Under the pieces are notes generated by a model. The model did not search any database, was not told the origin of the DNA, and worked only from the letters and a program-made list of their open reading frames with translations. Position numbers and translations under genes: made by a program. From Orientallactaga sibirica (lineage: Eukaryota > Chordata > Mammalia > Rodentia > Dipodidae), in contig JAEOAD010000015.1 in NCBI GenBank assembly GCA_036365145.1, positions 6,317,501 to 6,381,500 on the forward strand: a stretch of 64,000 nucleotides of DNA, in the 5' to 3' direction. Position 1 is the first letter of the stretch. Every line of letters begins with the position of its first letter. Shown one piece after another: positions 34,750 through 49,000 of this stretch.

Positions 34750-35906
34750 TCCTAGGGCATCCAGTTCTTTGCCCTAAGGAACTAGGGAACCTGGAAAGCC
34801 CCAGACAGTACCAGAGGGTCCCATTAGCCAAGTGTTCTGCTACTGAGCTATACTGTCAGCCCAACTTTCCACTGTAATTTTGGTGTTTTTCTTTTACCAT
34901 CTTTTTGTTAGTTTGTTTTTTTGTTTTTGTTTTTCAAGGTAGGGTCTCGCTCTAGCTCAGGCTGACCTGGAATTCACTATGTAGTCTCAGGGTGGCTTCA
35001 AACTCACAAGGATCCTCCTACCTCTGCCTCCCCAGGGCTAGGATTAAAGGCATGCACCACCACGCCTGGCTTCCTTTACCTTCTTTTAAACCTTTGGACA
35101 CCAGCATAGACTCTGTATTTCAAAACACTGAAAATTTCATAGAATCTAAGATAGATCTAAAAAACACTAGTTGGCTGGAGAAATGGCTTAGTGGTTAAGG
35201 CACATGCCTGAGAAGCCTAAGGACCCCAGTTTGATTCTCCAGGTCCCACGTAAGCCAGATGCACAAGGGGGTGCACGCATCTGGAGTTCGTTTGCAGTGG
35301 ATAGAGGCCCAGGCACGTCCATTTTTACTCTCCCTGTCTCTCCTTCTCTCTGCCTCTAGTAAATAAACAAAAAGCACTAGATTATTTATACTTGTAGGTA
35401 AATTAAACTTATTATAATGGCAAAAAAACCAGAATCCCTTTAGTTATATATACCACTTCTGTCTTCAGACAGAATCACAGACTTCAGTTATTGTAGCAGA
35501 GCACATTGATCAGGGTGTGGCAAGACAGAGCACATCTGCAGACAAGTTGTTCCAGCCCTAGACTCTCCATTAAACACATGCACTCTCTCTTTCCTTTAAA
35601 ATTATCCAGACAGGAAATACTTTGTGCCCTGAGGACTTCTGTCTGTCACCATTTATGAAGATGGAGCTGGGCTAGGAAAGAAGTGAAGGCCATTTTGTGG
35701 TTCAGATGCATTAGCCAGGGGCTGGGATAATGGAAGGGGAGGCCACTTACTTGTAATCAGCAGTCTGAGAGTGGTGGCTGAGGCTTGGCTCCATTTGCAA
35801 CGGAAGTGTCTGGGGTCTGATGAAATCACTACTATTATAAACCCTGAAAGGAAGATTAAGGGACTCTTGGGTAAGGTCTGTATGGACTCTTGGGTAAGGT
35901 CTGTAT

Positions 35907-35972
<66 letters not shown>

Positions 35973-36940
35973 GGTTTTTCGAGGTAGGGTTTCACTCTGG
36001 TCCAGGCTGACCTGGAATTAACTATGTAGTCTCAGGGTGGCCTCGAACTCTCGGCGATCCTCCTACCTCTGCCTCCTGAGTGCTAGGATTAAAGGCGTGC
36101 GCCACCACGCCTGGCTAAGGTATATTTTATAATGATCATTTCTCAGGGAAAATCACCCGAGTCTTTAATAAAAATCACAAATGGCAATTGTTGCTGTCTT
36201 GAATGTTTTGATGGCGTGTTTCTTGTGGCTGTTACTAGTATAGAGAAATGTTCTGGATTTTACATGCATGTCATGTTGTCTTTATATATATTTTTTTCTT
36301 CTAATAGACATAGTCCAGAATGTAAATTGCTTTATTTATTTATTTATTTATTTTGGTTTTTCGAGGTGGGATCTCACTCTAGCCCAGGTTGACCTGGAAT
36401 TCACTGTGTATTCTCAGGGTGGCCTCGAACTCATGGCAGTCCTCCTACCTCTGCCTCCCAAGTGTTGGAATTAAAGGCATGCGCCACCATGCCCGGCATT
36501 ATTTTTATTTTTTTGGTTTTTCGTGGTAGGGTTTGACCTAGAATTCACTATGTAGTCTCAGAATGGCCTCGAACTCACTGTGATCATTCTACCTTTGCCT
36601 CCCAAGTACTGGGATTAAAGGCCATACCCCACTTCCATAACAACTCTTTTTTTTTTTTTTTTTTTTTTTGGTTTTCCAAGGTAGGGTCTCACTCTAGCTC
36701 AGGCTGACCTGGAATTCACTATGTAGTCTCAGGGTGGCCTTGAACTCACAGCAGTCCTTTTACCTCTGCCTCCCAAATGCTGGGATTAAAGGTGTGTGCC
36801 ACCATGCCCAGCTCCATAACTACTCTTATACAAAGGATGTTTCCTTGGATTCTGCTGCTGCTATTGTCATGGGAACAATAGGCACCAATCTAATATTTAC
36901 TGGCTTTGGAAAAAGGGAGAGAGGCAATAGTCTTTAAATT
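34750..36940. repeat. Intergenic: SINEs, (TA)n and plain sequence
   Basis: B1 minus 34908-35072; tRNA-SINE plus 35173-35370; 35380-35905 largely single-copy (with a doubled GACTCTTGGGTAAGGTCTGT at 35862 and 35884); (TA)n 35909-35943; B1 minus 35944-36115; 36116-36330 plain; B1 minus 36345-36500, 36505-36630 and 36645-36815; 36815-36940 plain. Confidence 0.75.
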
Positions 36941-37760
36941 GTTTAATGCAGATTAAAACTATGTTGAGATTGCATCTCCTGTCAGATTGGCTGCCATCAT
37001 GAAAACAAATGACTATAAATGCTGGCGAGGATGTGGAAAAAGAGGAACCCTTCTACACTGTTGGTGGGAATGCAATCTGGTCCAGCCATTGTGGAAATCA
37101 GTGTGGAGGTTCCTGAGACAGCTATATATATATATATAAAATTTACCATATGACCCAGCTGTACCACTCCTAGACATATATCCTAAAGACTTGTCTCATT
37201 ACCTTACAACTGGCTTACATGGGTCCTGGGGAATTGAACCTGGATCCTTTGGCTTTACAGCCAAAGGCCTTAACTGCTAAGACATCTCTCCAGCCTGTCT
37301 CACTACCTTAAAGATACATGCTCAACCATGTTTATTGCCACTGTATTCACGATAGCTAGGAAATGAAACCAGCCTAGATGTCCCTCAACTGATGAGTAGA
37401 TAATGAAGATGTGGCACATTCACACAATGGGGTTCTACTCAGCGGTAAAGAAAAATGAACTTAAGAAATTTTCTGGAAAATGGATAGATCTGGAAAGGAT
37501 TATACTTAGTGAGGTAACCCAGGCCCAGAAAGCCAAACGTCATATGTTCTCTCTCATATGTGGATCCAGGCTACAAATGATTGGACTTCTATGTGAGTAG
37601 GAATAAAAGTCAGTAGCAGAAGCCAGTAAGCTAGAAAGGGGATATAAAGGGAATAGAAAGGGAGTGGGGACTTAACAGGATGGCATTGTATATATGTAAG
37701 TAGAAGAACAGATTAATGGGGGTGAGAAGGGATTTTCAAAAACATGTATTTCCAAGAAAG
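36940..37760 (+). mobile_element. L1 3' end (ORF2 C-terminus and 3'UTR), plus strand
   Basis: It begins with the familiar L1 text ATGAAAACAAATGACTATAA, then ACTGTTGGTGGGAATGCAA. A frame at 37403-37600 gives MKMWHIHTMGFYSAVKKNEL, the ORF2 C-terminus, followed by a purine-rich 3'UTR. It is interrupted by a half-SINE at 37207-37295. It is intergenic, between WDCP and MFSD2B. Confidence 0.85.
37207..37295 (-). mobile_element. Tailless half tRNA-SINE with target duplication
   Basis: Only the tRNA-related head of the SINE is present in antisense (CTGGCTTACATGGGTCC to CATCTCTCCAGCC), with no A-rich tail. It is flanked by TGTCTCATTACCTTA (37192-37206) and TGTCTCACTACCTTA (37296-37310), 14 of 15 identical. 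Confidence 0.75.
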
Positions 37761-39037
<1,277 letters not shown>

Positions 39038-39400
39038 TGTGGTAGTTTGAATCTGTTTCCCAATAGACTCAGGTGATATTAAAATTGAGTTTCTGCCCCT
39101 AGCAGGGCAACTCCTGCTGGGGTAGGCGCTGTGTCTCAGGGTTGATCTGATTTCCAGCCTAAGTTATGCAGGGTGAGTTCTGCTGGGATCCCTGCTGTTT
39201 GGCTGTGTGTGTGTGTTTCTTCTCTTGCCTGTGGTGCTGGTGGTGGCTTTTCTCTCTCTGCTTGGATCTGTGAAAGGGAGCCAGCTTCTTTTGCCATTAT
39301 GGAACATCCCTGGATCTGTAAGTCTGAAATAAATCCCTTCCTCCTATAAACTCTGTCTGGTTTGGATGCTCATTCCAGCAGCATGGAGCTGACTACTACA
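39038..39400 (+). mobile_element. Solo-LTR-like element, copy 1
   Basis: The 363-bp element starts TGTGGTAGTTTGAAT and ends GACTACTACA: TG...CA ends with a short inverted repeat, as in retroviral LTRs. An AATAAA (in CTGAAATAAATCCC) lies near the 3' end. The flanks GATAT and GAAAT could be a decayed 5-bp target duplication. It aligns with the copy at 51136. I do not name the family. Confidence 0.7.
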
Positions 39401-40232
39401 GAAATTTATGGGGCTGGGCTGGAGGGATGGCTTAGTGGTTAAGGCACTTGCTTGCAAAGCCAAGGGACCCAGGTTCAATTCCCCAGGACTCACATAAGTC
39501 AGATACACATGGTAGTGCATGCATTTGGAGTTCGTTTGCAGTGGCTGAAGGCCCTGGTGTGCCCATTCTCTCTGTCTGCCTCTTTCTCTAACAAATATAA
39601 TAAAATAAAGTTTTTAAAAAGAAATTTATGGGGCTGAGGAGATGGCTCAGTGGTTAAAGGTACTTGCTTGCAAAGCCTGCCTGCCTGGTTCAGTCCCCTA
39701 GCCATCCATGTGAAGACATAATTTGGTGTTGGTTTGCAGCGCAAGAGATCCTGATGTGCACGTACACAGAAAGAAAGAGAAAGGAAAGGAAAGGGAAGGG
39801 GAGAAGAAAGAAAATGATATTTGCTTTAGTTGGGTATCATGATCCAAGCTCATAATTCCAACACTCACTGGGCTGAGGCAAGAGGATGATGAGTTTGAGG
39901 TCAGCACAAAAAAAAAAAAGACATAAGTTGGACATGGTGGCACACGCCTTTAATCCCAGCACTTGGGAGGCAGAGGTAGGAGGATCACTGCAAGTTCAAG
40001 GCCACCCTGAGACTAAATAGTTAATTCTGGGTCAGCCTGGACCAGAGTGAGACCATACCTCAAAAAAAGAAAAAAGTTTTTTTTTCTATAGGATTGTGGT
40101 ATATATCTTCCCCAGGCTGAAACATTTCTTTTTTTTTTTTCTTTTGCTAAGAAATTTTTTTCTTTTCTTCTTTCTCTCTCTCTCTTTCTTTCTTTCCTTC
40201 CTTCCTTCCTTCCTTCCTTCCTTCCTTCCTTC

Positions 40233-40307
<75 letters not shown>

Positions 40308-42539
40308 TTTGGTTTTTTTGAGGTAAGGTCTCGCTGTAGCCAAGGCTGACCTGGAATTCACTTTATAGTATCAGGGTGGCCTCGAACTCAGTGTGTAATC
40401 CTACCTCAACCTCCCAAGTGCACAGATTAAAGACGTGCACCACCCAGTAAATAATAGCTGCTATTTTTAAAAATATTTATTTGAGAGAGAAAGAGGCAGA
40501 TAGAGAGAATGGCTGTGCTAGGGCCTCTAGTCACTACAAACAAACTCTAGACACATGTGCCCCAATGTGTATATGGCTTATGTGGGAACTTGGAAATCAA
40601 ACATGGGTCCTTAGGCTTCTCAGGCAGGTGCCTTAATCCCTAAACCATCTCTCCAGTCCTTGTGCAAGTCTTTTGCAAATAACAACAATGGCTGCTAAGT
40701 ACTTGTTAAAAATTTTTATTTATTTTTATTTATTTTTGAGAGTGAAGGAGAGAGAGGTGGATAAAGAGAGAAGGGGTGTGCCAGGGCCTCCAGCCGCTGC
40801 AAACAAACTCCAGACGCATGCACCACCTTGTGCATCTGGCTTACATAGGTCCTAGAGAATTGAACTTGGGTCCTTTGGCAACCACTAAGCCATCTCTCCA
40901 GCCCAAATACTTTAAAAAAAAAAAAAGAGAGAGTATTTGTCAGGAATGGTGGTGTGTGCCTTTAATCCCAGCACTCAAGAGACACAGGTAGGAGGATAGG
41001 TGTGAGTCTGAGGCCAGCCTGAGACTCCATAGTGAATGCCAGTTCAGCCTGAGCTAGAGCAAAGACCCTGCCTTGACAAACCAAAAAAAAAAAAAAAAAA
41101 GGAGGGGGGCTGGAGAGATGGCTTAGTGGTTAAGGCTTTTGCCTGCAAAGCCAAAGGACCTCTGTTCGATTCCCCAGGACCCATGTAAGCCAGATGCATA
41201 AGGTGGCACATGCGTCTGGAGTTCATTTGCAGTGGTTAGAAGCCCTGGCGTGCCCATTCTCTCTCTCTCTCTCTCCCTCCCCCTCTTTCAGTCTTTCAAA
41301 TGAACAAAATTTTTAAAGGGGGAGGGGCTGAAGAGATGGCTTAGCACTTAAGGCACATGCCTGCAAAGCTTAAGGACCCCGGTTTGATTCTCCAGGTCCC
41401 ACGTGAAACCAGATGCACATGGAGACATATGCATCTGGAGTTCATTTACAGTGGCTAAAGGTTTTTCTCTTCCCTTTCTGACTCTAATAAATAAATAAAT
41501 TTTAAAAATTTTAAAAAAGAATAAAGAAAAAGGCTGGAGAGATAGTTTAGTGGTCAAGGCACTTGCTTGCTTGCAAAACCTAACGACCCAGATTCAGTTC
41601 TCCAGTACCCACATAAAGCTGGATGCACAAAGTGGCGTGTGCCTCTAGAGCTTGTTTGCAGTGGCTAGAGGCTCTGGAGTGCCCATTCTCTTTCTCTTTT
41701 TCCTTGCAAATAAAAATTTTTATTTATTTATTTGAAAGAGGGAGAGACAGAAAGAGACATAGCAAGTATGGGCACATCAGGGCATCCAGCCACTGCAAAC
41801 AAACTCCAGATAGATGCACCACTTTGTGCATCTGTCTTTATGTGGGTACTGGGGAACCTAACCCAGGCCATCAGGCTTTGCAGTCAAGTGAGCTCCAGCC
41901 TCGGGAGCTAAGGGAGTCCACAGTCACAGGAAGAGAAACCCCTTCATTTTTTTGGTGTTATTTATGTTTTATTTATTTGAGAGAGAGAGAGAATGGGAGC
42001 ACCAGAGTCTCCAGCCACTGCAAACAAACTCCAGACATATATGCCACCTTATGCATCTGGCTTACATGGGTCCTGGGAAATTGAACGTGGGTCCTTTGGC
42101 TTTGCAGGCAAGCACCTTAACTGCTAAGCCATCTCTCCATCCCTATGTTGTTTTATTTTTTAAATCGTCTCATGTGGCCCAGGCTAGCCTCAAGTTCACA
42201 ATGTCGCTGAGGCTGGCTTTGAACTCAGTCTTCCCACTTCTATCTCCCCAGTGCCGGGATTATAGGCATGTGTTATCACATCCAGCTAAATTTGTTTTTG
42301 AAAAAAAATAAACTTAAGTGGATCTCCCACAAAGACATGGCCTCTAGATAGAACTTCAGAAAAATATTTCCCACTTTTAAAAAAATGATCATGCCAGGTG
42401 GAGTGGTGCCTTTAATCCCAGCACTCGGGAGGCAGAGGTAGGAGGCTCACCATGAGTTCAAGGCCACCCTGAGACTACATAGTGAATTCCAGGTCACCCT
42501 GAGCTAGAATGAAACCCTACCTTGAAAAAAAAAAAAAAA
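39401..42539. repeat. Intergenic SINE cluster with a pyrimidine tract
   Basis: tRNA-SINE plus 39415-39625 and 39630-39800; B1 plus 39925-40070; pyrimidine tract (CTTC)n/(CTTT)n 40160-40310 leading into B1 minus 40311-40450; tRNA-SINE minus 40470-40660 and 40700-40905; B1 plus 40930-41100; tRNA-SINE plus 41105-41320, 41325-41520 and 41530-41720; tRNA-SINE minus 41725-41890 and 41960-42145; B1-like minus 42165-42290; B1 plus 42390-42540. Confidence 0.8.
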
Positions 42540-44150
42540 ACAAAGATCTTTTGTGGCTCATGCCAGCCTCAGCCTCTGTCAACTGATAGAAGCAGTGTTG
42601 TCGATTCTGGAGAGCAGAGCAAAATGCTGAAAGGACACCCACATGCCAGGGTGGGCTATCCTAAGTCTTCCCACTGCTATCCTCATTCTCTTCTCATGGT
42701 TAGTCCCAGAAATGTCATCTGTCCAATCTGCCCATTCATGTGGTGCCTCAGGCCCTCTGTATGGAGCCTCAGGGCAAGCAAGCCCAGCCCGTGTGTCTCA
42801 TCTTCCTGTGCAGGAGCTTTGCCATCAAGGCCTGGTGTTCCCACAGAACCACAGGAAGTCTATAGGCCAGGTTAGGAGGAGCTTGCTATTTACAAAAATA
42901 TTTGCAGTAGGATGCTTTCCATGTCTGAGGCTGCCTGAGGGTCTGTGGTCAACAGGCAAGAGATTCAGGCCATTCCCTTCAGAAGATCATCACTGTCTCC
43001 ATGCCACAGTAGAAAGTGCTGATGCTAAGCTGCTAGGTATGTGCTCAAGGACTGAGGACAGAAACTTCAGGCCCAGAAGGTGCAGGCTCCCACTCTTTCC
43101 TGAAACGTCAAGCTAGACTGTAGCTGGTTCTCCTGTGGGAAGGAAAGAAGCCAACAAGAAAGATGAGGGTGAGGTTAAGTCTCTGCCCTGACACAGAGCT
43201 CCACAGAAGTTTCAGTTCCTTATCTTGCCAGCCATTCCCTCCTTCCTAGTCCTGTTAAAGCTCTACCCCTTCCTCCACATCTTATCAAGCATTGCTGGAG
43301 TGATAATTCTGCTAAAGTCTGATGTCATCAGCCCTGAGAAGTGAGGAGCTGATGATTCAACTTAGTGTCACCTTGAGTGGACCTGTGTACAATGGACATG
43401 TGCTCCTGTATTTCTCAGTTAAGAATGTCTGTGATACTGGGCATGGTGAATTTAAGTCCACCTCAAGACTACATAGTAAATTCCAGGTCAGCCTGGGTTA
43501 CAGCAAAACCCTACCTGAAAAAATGGAAAAAAAAAAAAAAAAAAAGAAAAAAGAAAAGAAAGGAATAAAGAAAAGAAAAAGAGTATCTGTGAGCATGGTC
43601 TGGTGGTCAGATGTGTTGATGTGGCAGCACACATCCCGAGTACCGACTTGGGCTCGGGCTCTGTGCAGTGCTCTTGGGATATAAACATGAATAAAATATA
43701 GCTCTAGCTTACAAGATCCCCACACTGTCCTTGGAAAACCAGCCAGCACATTCTTCCCATGCAGTGGAATCAGTGCTCTGGTAGAGGAAAGACAAGCTTA
43801 GAGAGCTGCCCGGCAGCCACGGGAGGGATGAACAGGACGCTCCCAGGTTTTGGCACCAGGACAGATAGTGGTGCCATTCACTGAGGTTGGGAAGGCACAG
43901 CAGAAGCTGAGCTCAGTCTGGCCTTTGAGCCTAGCTGACATGCCTGAGGGACAGTGAGTGCAGATGAATAGTAGGAATGGTACACATGGAAGTGGAACTG
44001 GAAGGAAGCACCAGGTGGAGGCAGCTTTAGGAGTCACAGATGTGAGGTATCATAGGTTACATAAGTAGATGGAGGACCCAGGAAGATATGGGGACCCACC
44101 AGGTAGTCCAAACACTAAGAAGTCAGGGGTTAGAGAATATGAGAAAATCT
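42540..44150. other. Mostly single-copy block downstream of MFSD2B (probable 3'UTR at its right end)
   Basis: This is the longest stretch in the window largely free of SINEs; only a short B1 fragment with an A-rich tail interrupts it, near 43436-43583. The right end should contain the MFSD2B 3'UTR (minus strand), but I found no convincing poly(A) signal. Two overlapping plus-strand open frames (117 and 157 codons) at 42522-43116 have no domain I recognise and start within repeat sequence. Positions 43690-44060 resemble the older repeat at 2885-4160 (shared text around GTGGTGCCATTCACTGAG). Confidence 0.4.
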
Positions 44151-44300
44151 AAGAACAGGCCAGGCTTGGTAGCACACATTTAATCCCAGCACATGGGACA
44201 CAGAGGTAGGATCACTATAAGTTTGAGGCCAGACTAAGACTATATAGTAAATTCCAGGTTAACCTGGGCTAGAGCAAGACCCTACCTCAAAAAATCTAAG
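44151..44300 (+). repeat. Diverged B1 downstream of MFSD2B
   Basis: This is a plus-strand B1 with several differences from the young consensus (AGGCTTGGTAGCACACATTTA). It lies 110 bp beyond the MFSD2B stop, so it may be within its 3'UTR. Confidence 0.75.
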
Positions 44301-44410
44301 AGCAAATAATGTCACTGAACCTAAGGCAAGTCTCCAAAGGCAGAATGGCTCAGCTGTAGTGCATTAGGCTTCAGTATATATGTGTGTTGCCCTGGAGCTG
44401 GCAGCCCTGC

Positions 44411-44618
44411 CTATGTGTACCCAAGTACATGTGTTGCCCACCTCCGAAGTTTTAGCTGGCAAGGGATGTCCTGGCTTGGCACCCTGGGAGAAGGGCCAAC
44501 CATGAGGATACACAGACCAATAATGATCATGCAGGTGGGCACGGCTCCGATGAGGACTTTGAGAGTGAACACCACCTCCTCTGTCTGCTGGCAGGCGCCT
44601 GCTTTATACCCTGCAAAC
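44411..44618 (-). CDS. MFSD2B: MFSD2B coding exon 13 (last), with stop codon
   Basis: The exon has 208 coding bases after the acceptor tttctccag. It encodes [40 protein letters not shown], a hydrophilic cytoplasmic tail and TAG (44411-44413). The last membrane segment is well conserved; the tail (ending HVLGYT) differs from human, as expected for a fast-evolving terminus. Confidence 0.93.
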
Positions 44619-46014
44619 CTGGAGAAACCCCACCCCATCCATGCAGTCAGTCCTGAGCATGATGCCTTGGGTACAGCAATCAGGCATGCCATCCCCCAAC
44701 TCTACTCTCTCCTGAAACTTCATTTCTTGGTCAGTTCTGCCTAGTTCTGCAGGAGGGAGTATGGAGTAAACCTGGAGCTTCCAAAAGGACACAGTCCTCT
44801 CTAGAACTCTCCCTCAGTCATGTGCACAGAGCAACTTAAGGAGGTGACTCCTCATACTCCACAGAGTGAAGCCCGTGCTCCAGACTCATGAGTGCTTTCT
44901 AGTGAGGTAGAGTGGGGGCTTTGTCCTCCCCTTCCCACCCTACTGGTTCTTGTGTCCAACCCTGGTACTGACTCCAGACTGAGGGTAGAGATGCCCAGGG
45001 CGCCTGCGCCTGCAAGCTTGATAAAGAAGACATAGGATGAGTAGAAGATGGTCTCCACGCCTGGGCCGTGCTGGTGCTGGAGCTGGAAGTCATCCACCAC
45101 GTTTGGCAGCATGGACCTGAGGACAGACACATGAAGCTAGCCCTCTTTATCTCCTTGAAAGCTTGCGAGCCCTCAGGGAATGGAGACTGGGTTGAGATGC
45201 TCTCTGCCCAAGACCAACCCACATGTAGCCAGCTATGTCTATGTTCCCCACCACTCTTATTGTTGGTGCCCAGATGGAGAGTGTGACCTTCATCTCCTGC
45301 ACAGACTGGCCCCAGGGGGAATGGGACAGCAGGTTATATGAAGGAGGGAAGACCCTTATGGAAGCAAGTGAGGTTCCCGTCCTCCTTTCCCCTCATGCAG
45401 CCTACCAGGGTAGCAGCAAGGACACGGCAATGCTCACGCCAGAGAAAAAGGCCACGATGTAAGCCACGGGCACTGAAGGCACAGCCGCCAGCAGGATTGA
45501 GGCAGGCACCATCACCTGCGGAGGCAGACTCGTGAGCTGGCCCTTCTGCTTCCTGGTTTGTTCATTCGTGGACACACTCCCCTCATGAATGACAAGAAGC
45601 CCTGCTGCCGGCCCTGTGCCAAGCCTGGCAGACACAACGGGGACACAGCTCCATGGCTACCTCCTCAGCCACCCCCAGGCATCACCTCCTGCCTCACTCA
45701 CACAGATCCCAAGTGCTGATGTCCTCTTCCCAAATCGCTGAAGAACCCACTCCCACAGTGGGGTGCTCAGTACAGCTGAGACCTGTGAGCAGACAGCATC
45801 ATCACACTAGGACCCAGTAGCCAATACTTTCTCCCAGGATCTCAAAGTTCTTGCTTTTAAAAAAGCTCCTGGGCCGGGCGTGGTGGCGCACGCCTTTAAT
45901 CCCAGCACTCGGGAGGCAGAGGTAGGAGGATCGCTGAGAGTTCGAGGCCACCCTGAGACTACATAGTTAATTCCAGGTAAGCCTGGATCAGAGTGAAACC
46001 CTACCTCGAAAAAC

Positions 46015-46057
<43 letters not shown>

Positions 46058-49000
46058 CCTGGGCTGGAGAGATGGCTTAGAGGTTAAGGTGCTTGCCTGT
46101 GAAGCCTAGGGACCCAGGTTCGATTCCCCAGTACCCATGTAGGCCAGATTCACAGGGTGGCACATGCATCTGGGGTTTGTTTGCAGTGACTAGAGGCCCT
46201 GGCACACCCATTCTCTCCCTCCCTCCTTCCCTCCCTCCTCCTTTCTCTGTTTCCCTCTCAAATAAAAAAAAAAATTATAAGCTGGGCATGGTGGCACACG
46301 CCTTTAATCCCAGCACTCGGGAGGATTGCCATGAGTTCAAGGCCACCCTGAGACTACAGAGTGAATTCCAGGTCAGCCTGAGCTAGAGTGAGACTCTACC
46401 TTGAAAAACCAAAAATAAATAAATAAATTAGCTAACTAAAAAAAAAAAGCTCCTTTCTTGGTTTGAACCAGTAGCTATTGACTTTGATCCTGGCCCCAAC
46501 TCCACCTGCTACTGGAATAAAACCAAAGCAGACTCTAGAATGTGACCGCCATAACTCTGGCCACACATGTACCCAACTCAGGCCCCCAAAGGACCTGGCT
46601 TTCATCACCCAGTCCCCCTTACCAGGATGGTAAGCACCAGGTTCTGGATGTGGTCGTGGAGCCGGGAGGCGTGTGTACAAAACAGGACAAAGTAGCTCTC
46701 TTCCACCTGAGGACAGGAAGTGGACATGTGCAGGGAATGGCAGAAACTCAGAGTCAAAGGCAAGGATGGAATCTCAAGTCTGATCTCTCCCTCCTGTCCT
46801 TGAACTAAATACCTGCTGCCATGCAGTTTCTCCTCACAGAGGATTATCCGCATCACAAATATATGACTATTTCTAGTCCCCCATCACCCCTTGCACAGCT
46901 AAGATTAAGTGAGATGCTGGGCATGGTGGCATATGCCTGTAATTCCAGCAATTTGTGAGGTGGAGGAAGGAAGATCAGGTCATCAGCTACATAGAACATT
47001 CAAGACCAGCCTGGACAACAAGAGATTCTGTCACAAGTGTGCTCAATTTCTCTCTCTCTCTCTCTTTATTTTATTTTATTTTTTATTTATTTATTTGAGA
47101 GAGAGAGATACAGAAATAGGCAGGTAGAGAGAGAGAGAGAGAGAATGGGTGCTCCAGGGCCTCCAGCCACTGCAAACGAACTCCAGATGCATGCACCTCC
47201 TTGTGCATCTGGCTTACGTGGGTCTGGAGAATCGAGCCTTGAACCAGGGTCCTTAGGCTTCATAGGCAAGCGTTTAACCACTAAGCCATCTCTCCAGCCC
47301 TCTCTCTCTCTCTCTCTCTCTTAAAAGCAGGTAGACATCAGTAATGTCATAAAAAGTAACATAAGAGGATGCCTTCCCAGATTGAATTTCCTAAGAACCC
47401 CAACCCTGCAACCCCACTCAGACCTCTGTTCCCAGCACCAACTCCAAGGATGGAGGAGATGAGTCAGCAATTAAAGGCACTTGCAAAGCCTGACAGCCTG
47501 AGTTCAACTTCCCAGTACTCACATAAAGGTAGATGCACAAAGTGGTGCATGTATCTGAAATTCATTTGATGCAGCAAGAAACCTGTGTTCTTTCTTTGTT
47601 TCTCTCCTTTCCTCCCTCCCTCTGCTTACAAATAAATAAAATTATCAAAAAAAAAACACACACCCCTAACTTGAGCATACCTATAATTACAGCACTTAGG
47701 AAGTAGAGGCATGAGTATCAATATATTGTTCAAGGCCAGCTTCTGCTACATAGCAAGTTCAAAACTAGCCTAGGCTACATGAGACCTTGTCACAAACTCC
47801 TCCCTCCCCCCTGCCAAAAGAAAAACCAACCTCAAGCATATCTATTAGGCTGAAGGGCTGCATATTGAACCTGTATGCAGGGTCACATGGCCTGACATAC
47901 CTGGACTGCAGCAGAGATGAACAGGAAGGAGACCACCAGACTCAAGTAGGGCGGGTGCCTGACAGTGATGCCCAGCCCAGCCAGGAAGCTCAGGCCCTGA
48001 CCTGAAGCTGGGGCAGAAGAGTCTGCAACACAGGAAGGTGACAAAGTTCAAAACCCACCCCCAGGAGGAGCCCTGCTTTTCGTGTTTGCCTCGCACGCCT
48101 TCCATACCTGGTGGCTCTTTCACTCCTAGGCAGAGCAAACTGCCACACACGGGGTAAGTCATGGCAACCACAGCAGCTGCGATGCAGTAGAGACGAGTCT
48201 GGAGGACAGGGCAGAATTGGGCTGGCCTTGATGTCTGTAACCATGGGGGCAGGCAGGGTACCTCCCAGTGACGGGAGAGGAACCTCATGTTACACCCAAG
48301 GATGCTGGGTTCTCCTCTGGATTGGTCAACAGAGAGGTAGGCCTAAGAGCCCAGAAAAGTCCTGCCATGCACATGCCTTTTTTCTGACACTTTGCTTTCT
48401 GTATAGAAAGGAGGCATTAATGCCACCAGAGGTTCAAAGTGCTTGCTGTCCCATCTTACTCAGCAAACCTGGATGGCTGCTGACTTTGGTGCTCTGGACC
48501 TGAAGTTACAATGATTATGACTGTCCCCTGCCATTGCCAATAAGGGGCTGGGTGGAGGGCAGATCTATAGCACTGTGACACGTGGTAGCCCAGATGAATT
48601 CAGAAAGCAGAACAGAACAGTATTACCTGTTCAGGGAGAATACAAAGGTTATAAAAATGAAGATAAAGGGCTGGGGAGATAGCTCAGAGGTTAAACATGC
48701 CTGCTTGCAAACCTTGATGGCCAAGGTTTGATTCCCCAGTACCCATGTAAAGCCAGATGCAAAATGTAGTGCATATGTCTAGTTTGTTTGCAGCAGCAAG
48801 AGGTCCTGGTGCATCCATTCTCTCTCTCCCTCTCAAGTAAATAAATAAAACATTCATTTATTTGAGACAGAGAGAGAATGGATGTGTCAGGGCCTCTAGC
48901 CACTGCAAAGGAACTCCAGACACATGCACCACCTTGTGCATCTGTCTGATGTGGGTACTGGGGAATCCAACCTGGGTCCTTAGGTTTTGCAGGCAAGTGC

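Larger units (their letters stand above)
33600..34750 (+). other. WDCP: WDCP 3' untranslated region (extent inferred)
   Basis: This is single-copy sequence after the stop codon. It is interrupted by one antisense tRNA-SINE (33854-34082) inserted into GAGCTCAGTC with a 15-bp target-site duplication. AATAAA signals are at 34309-34314 (inside a degraded SINE) and 34712-34717. The second, in single-copy-looking sequence, is the better candidate for the poly(A) site. The end is not proven. Confidence 0.5.

Noticed and set aside
42522..43116. Two overlapping frames of 117 and 157 codons in single-copy sequence
   Set aside because: They overlap in different frames, one begins in a B1 tail, and neither contains a known motif. 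Kept only as an unexplained single-copy block.
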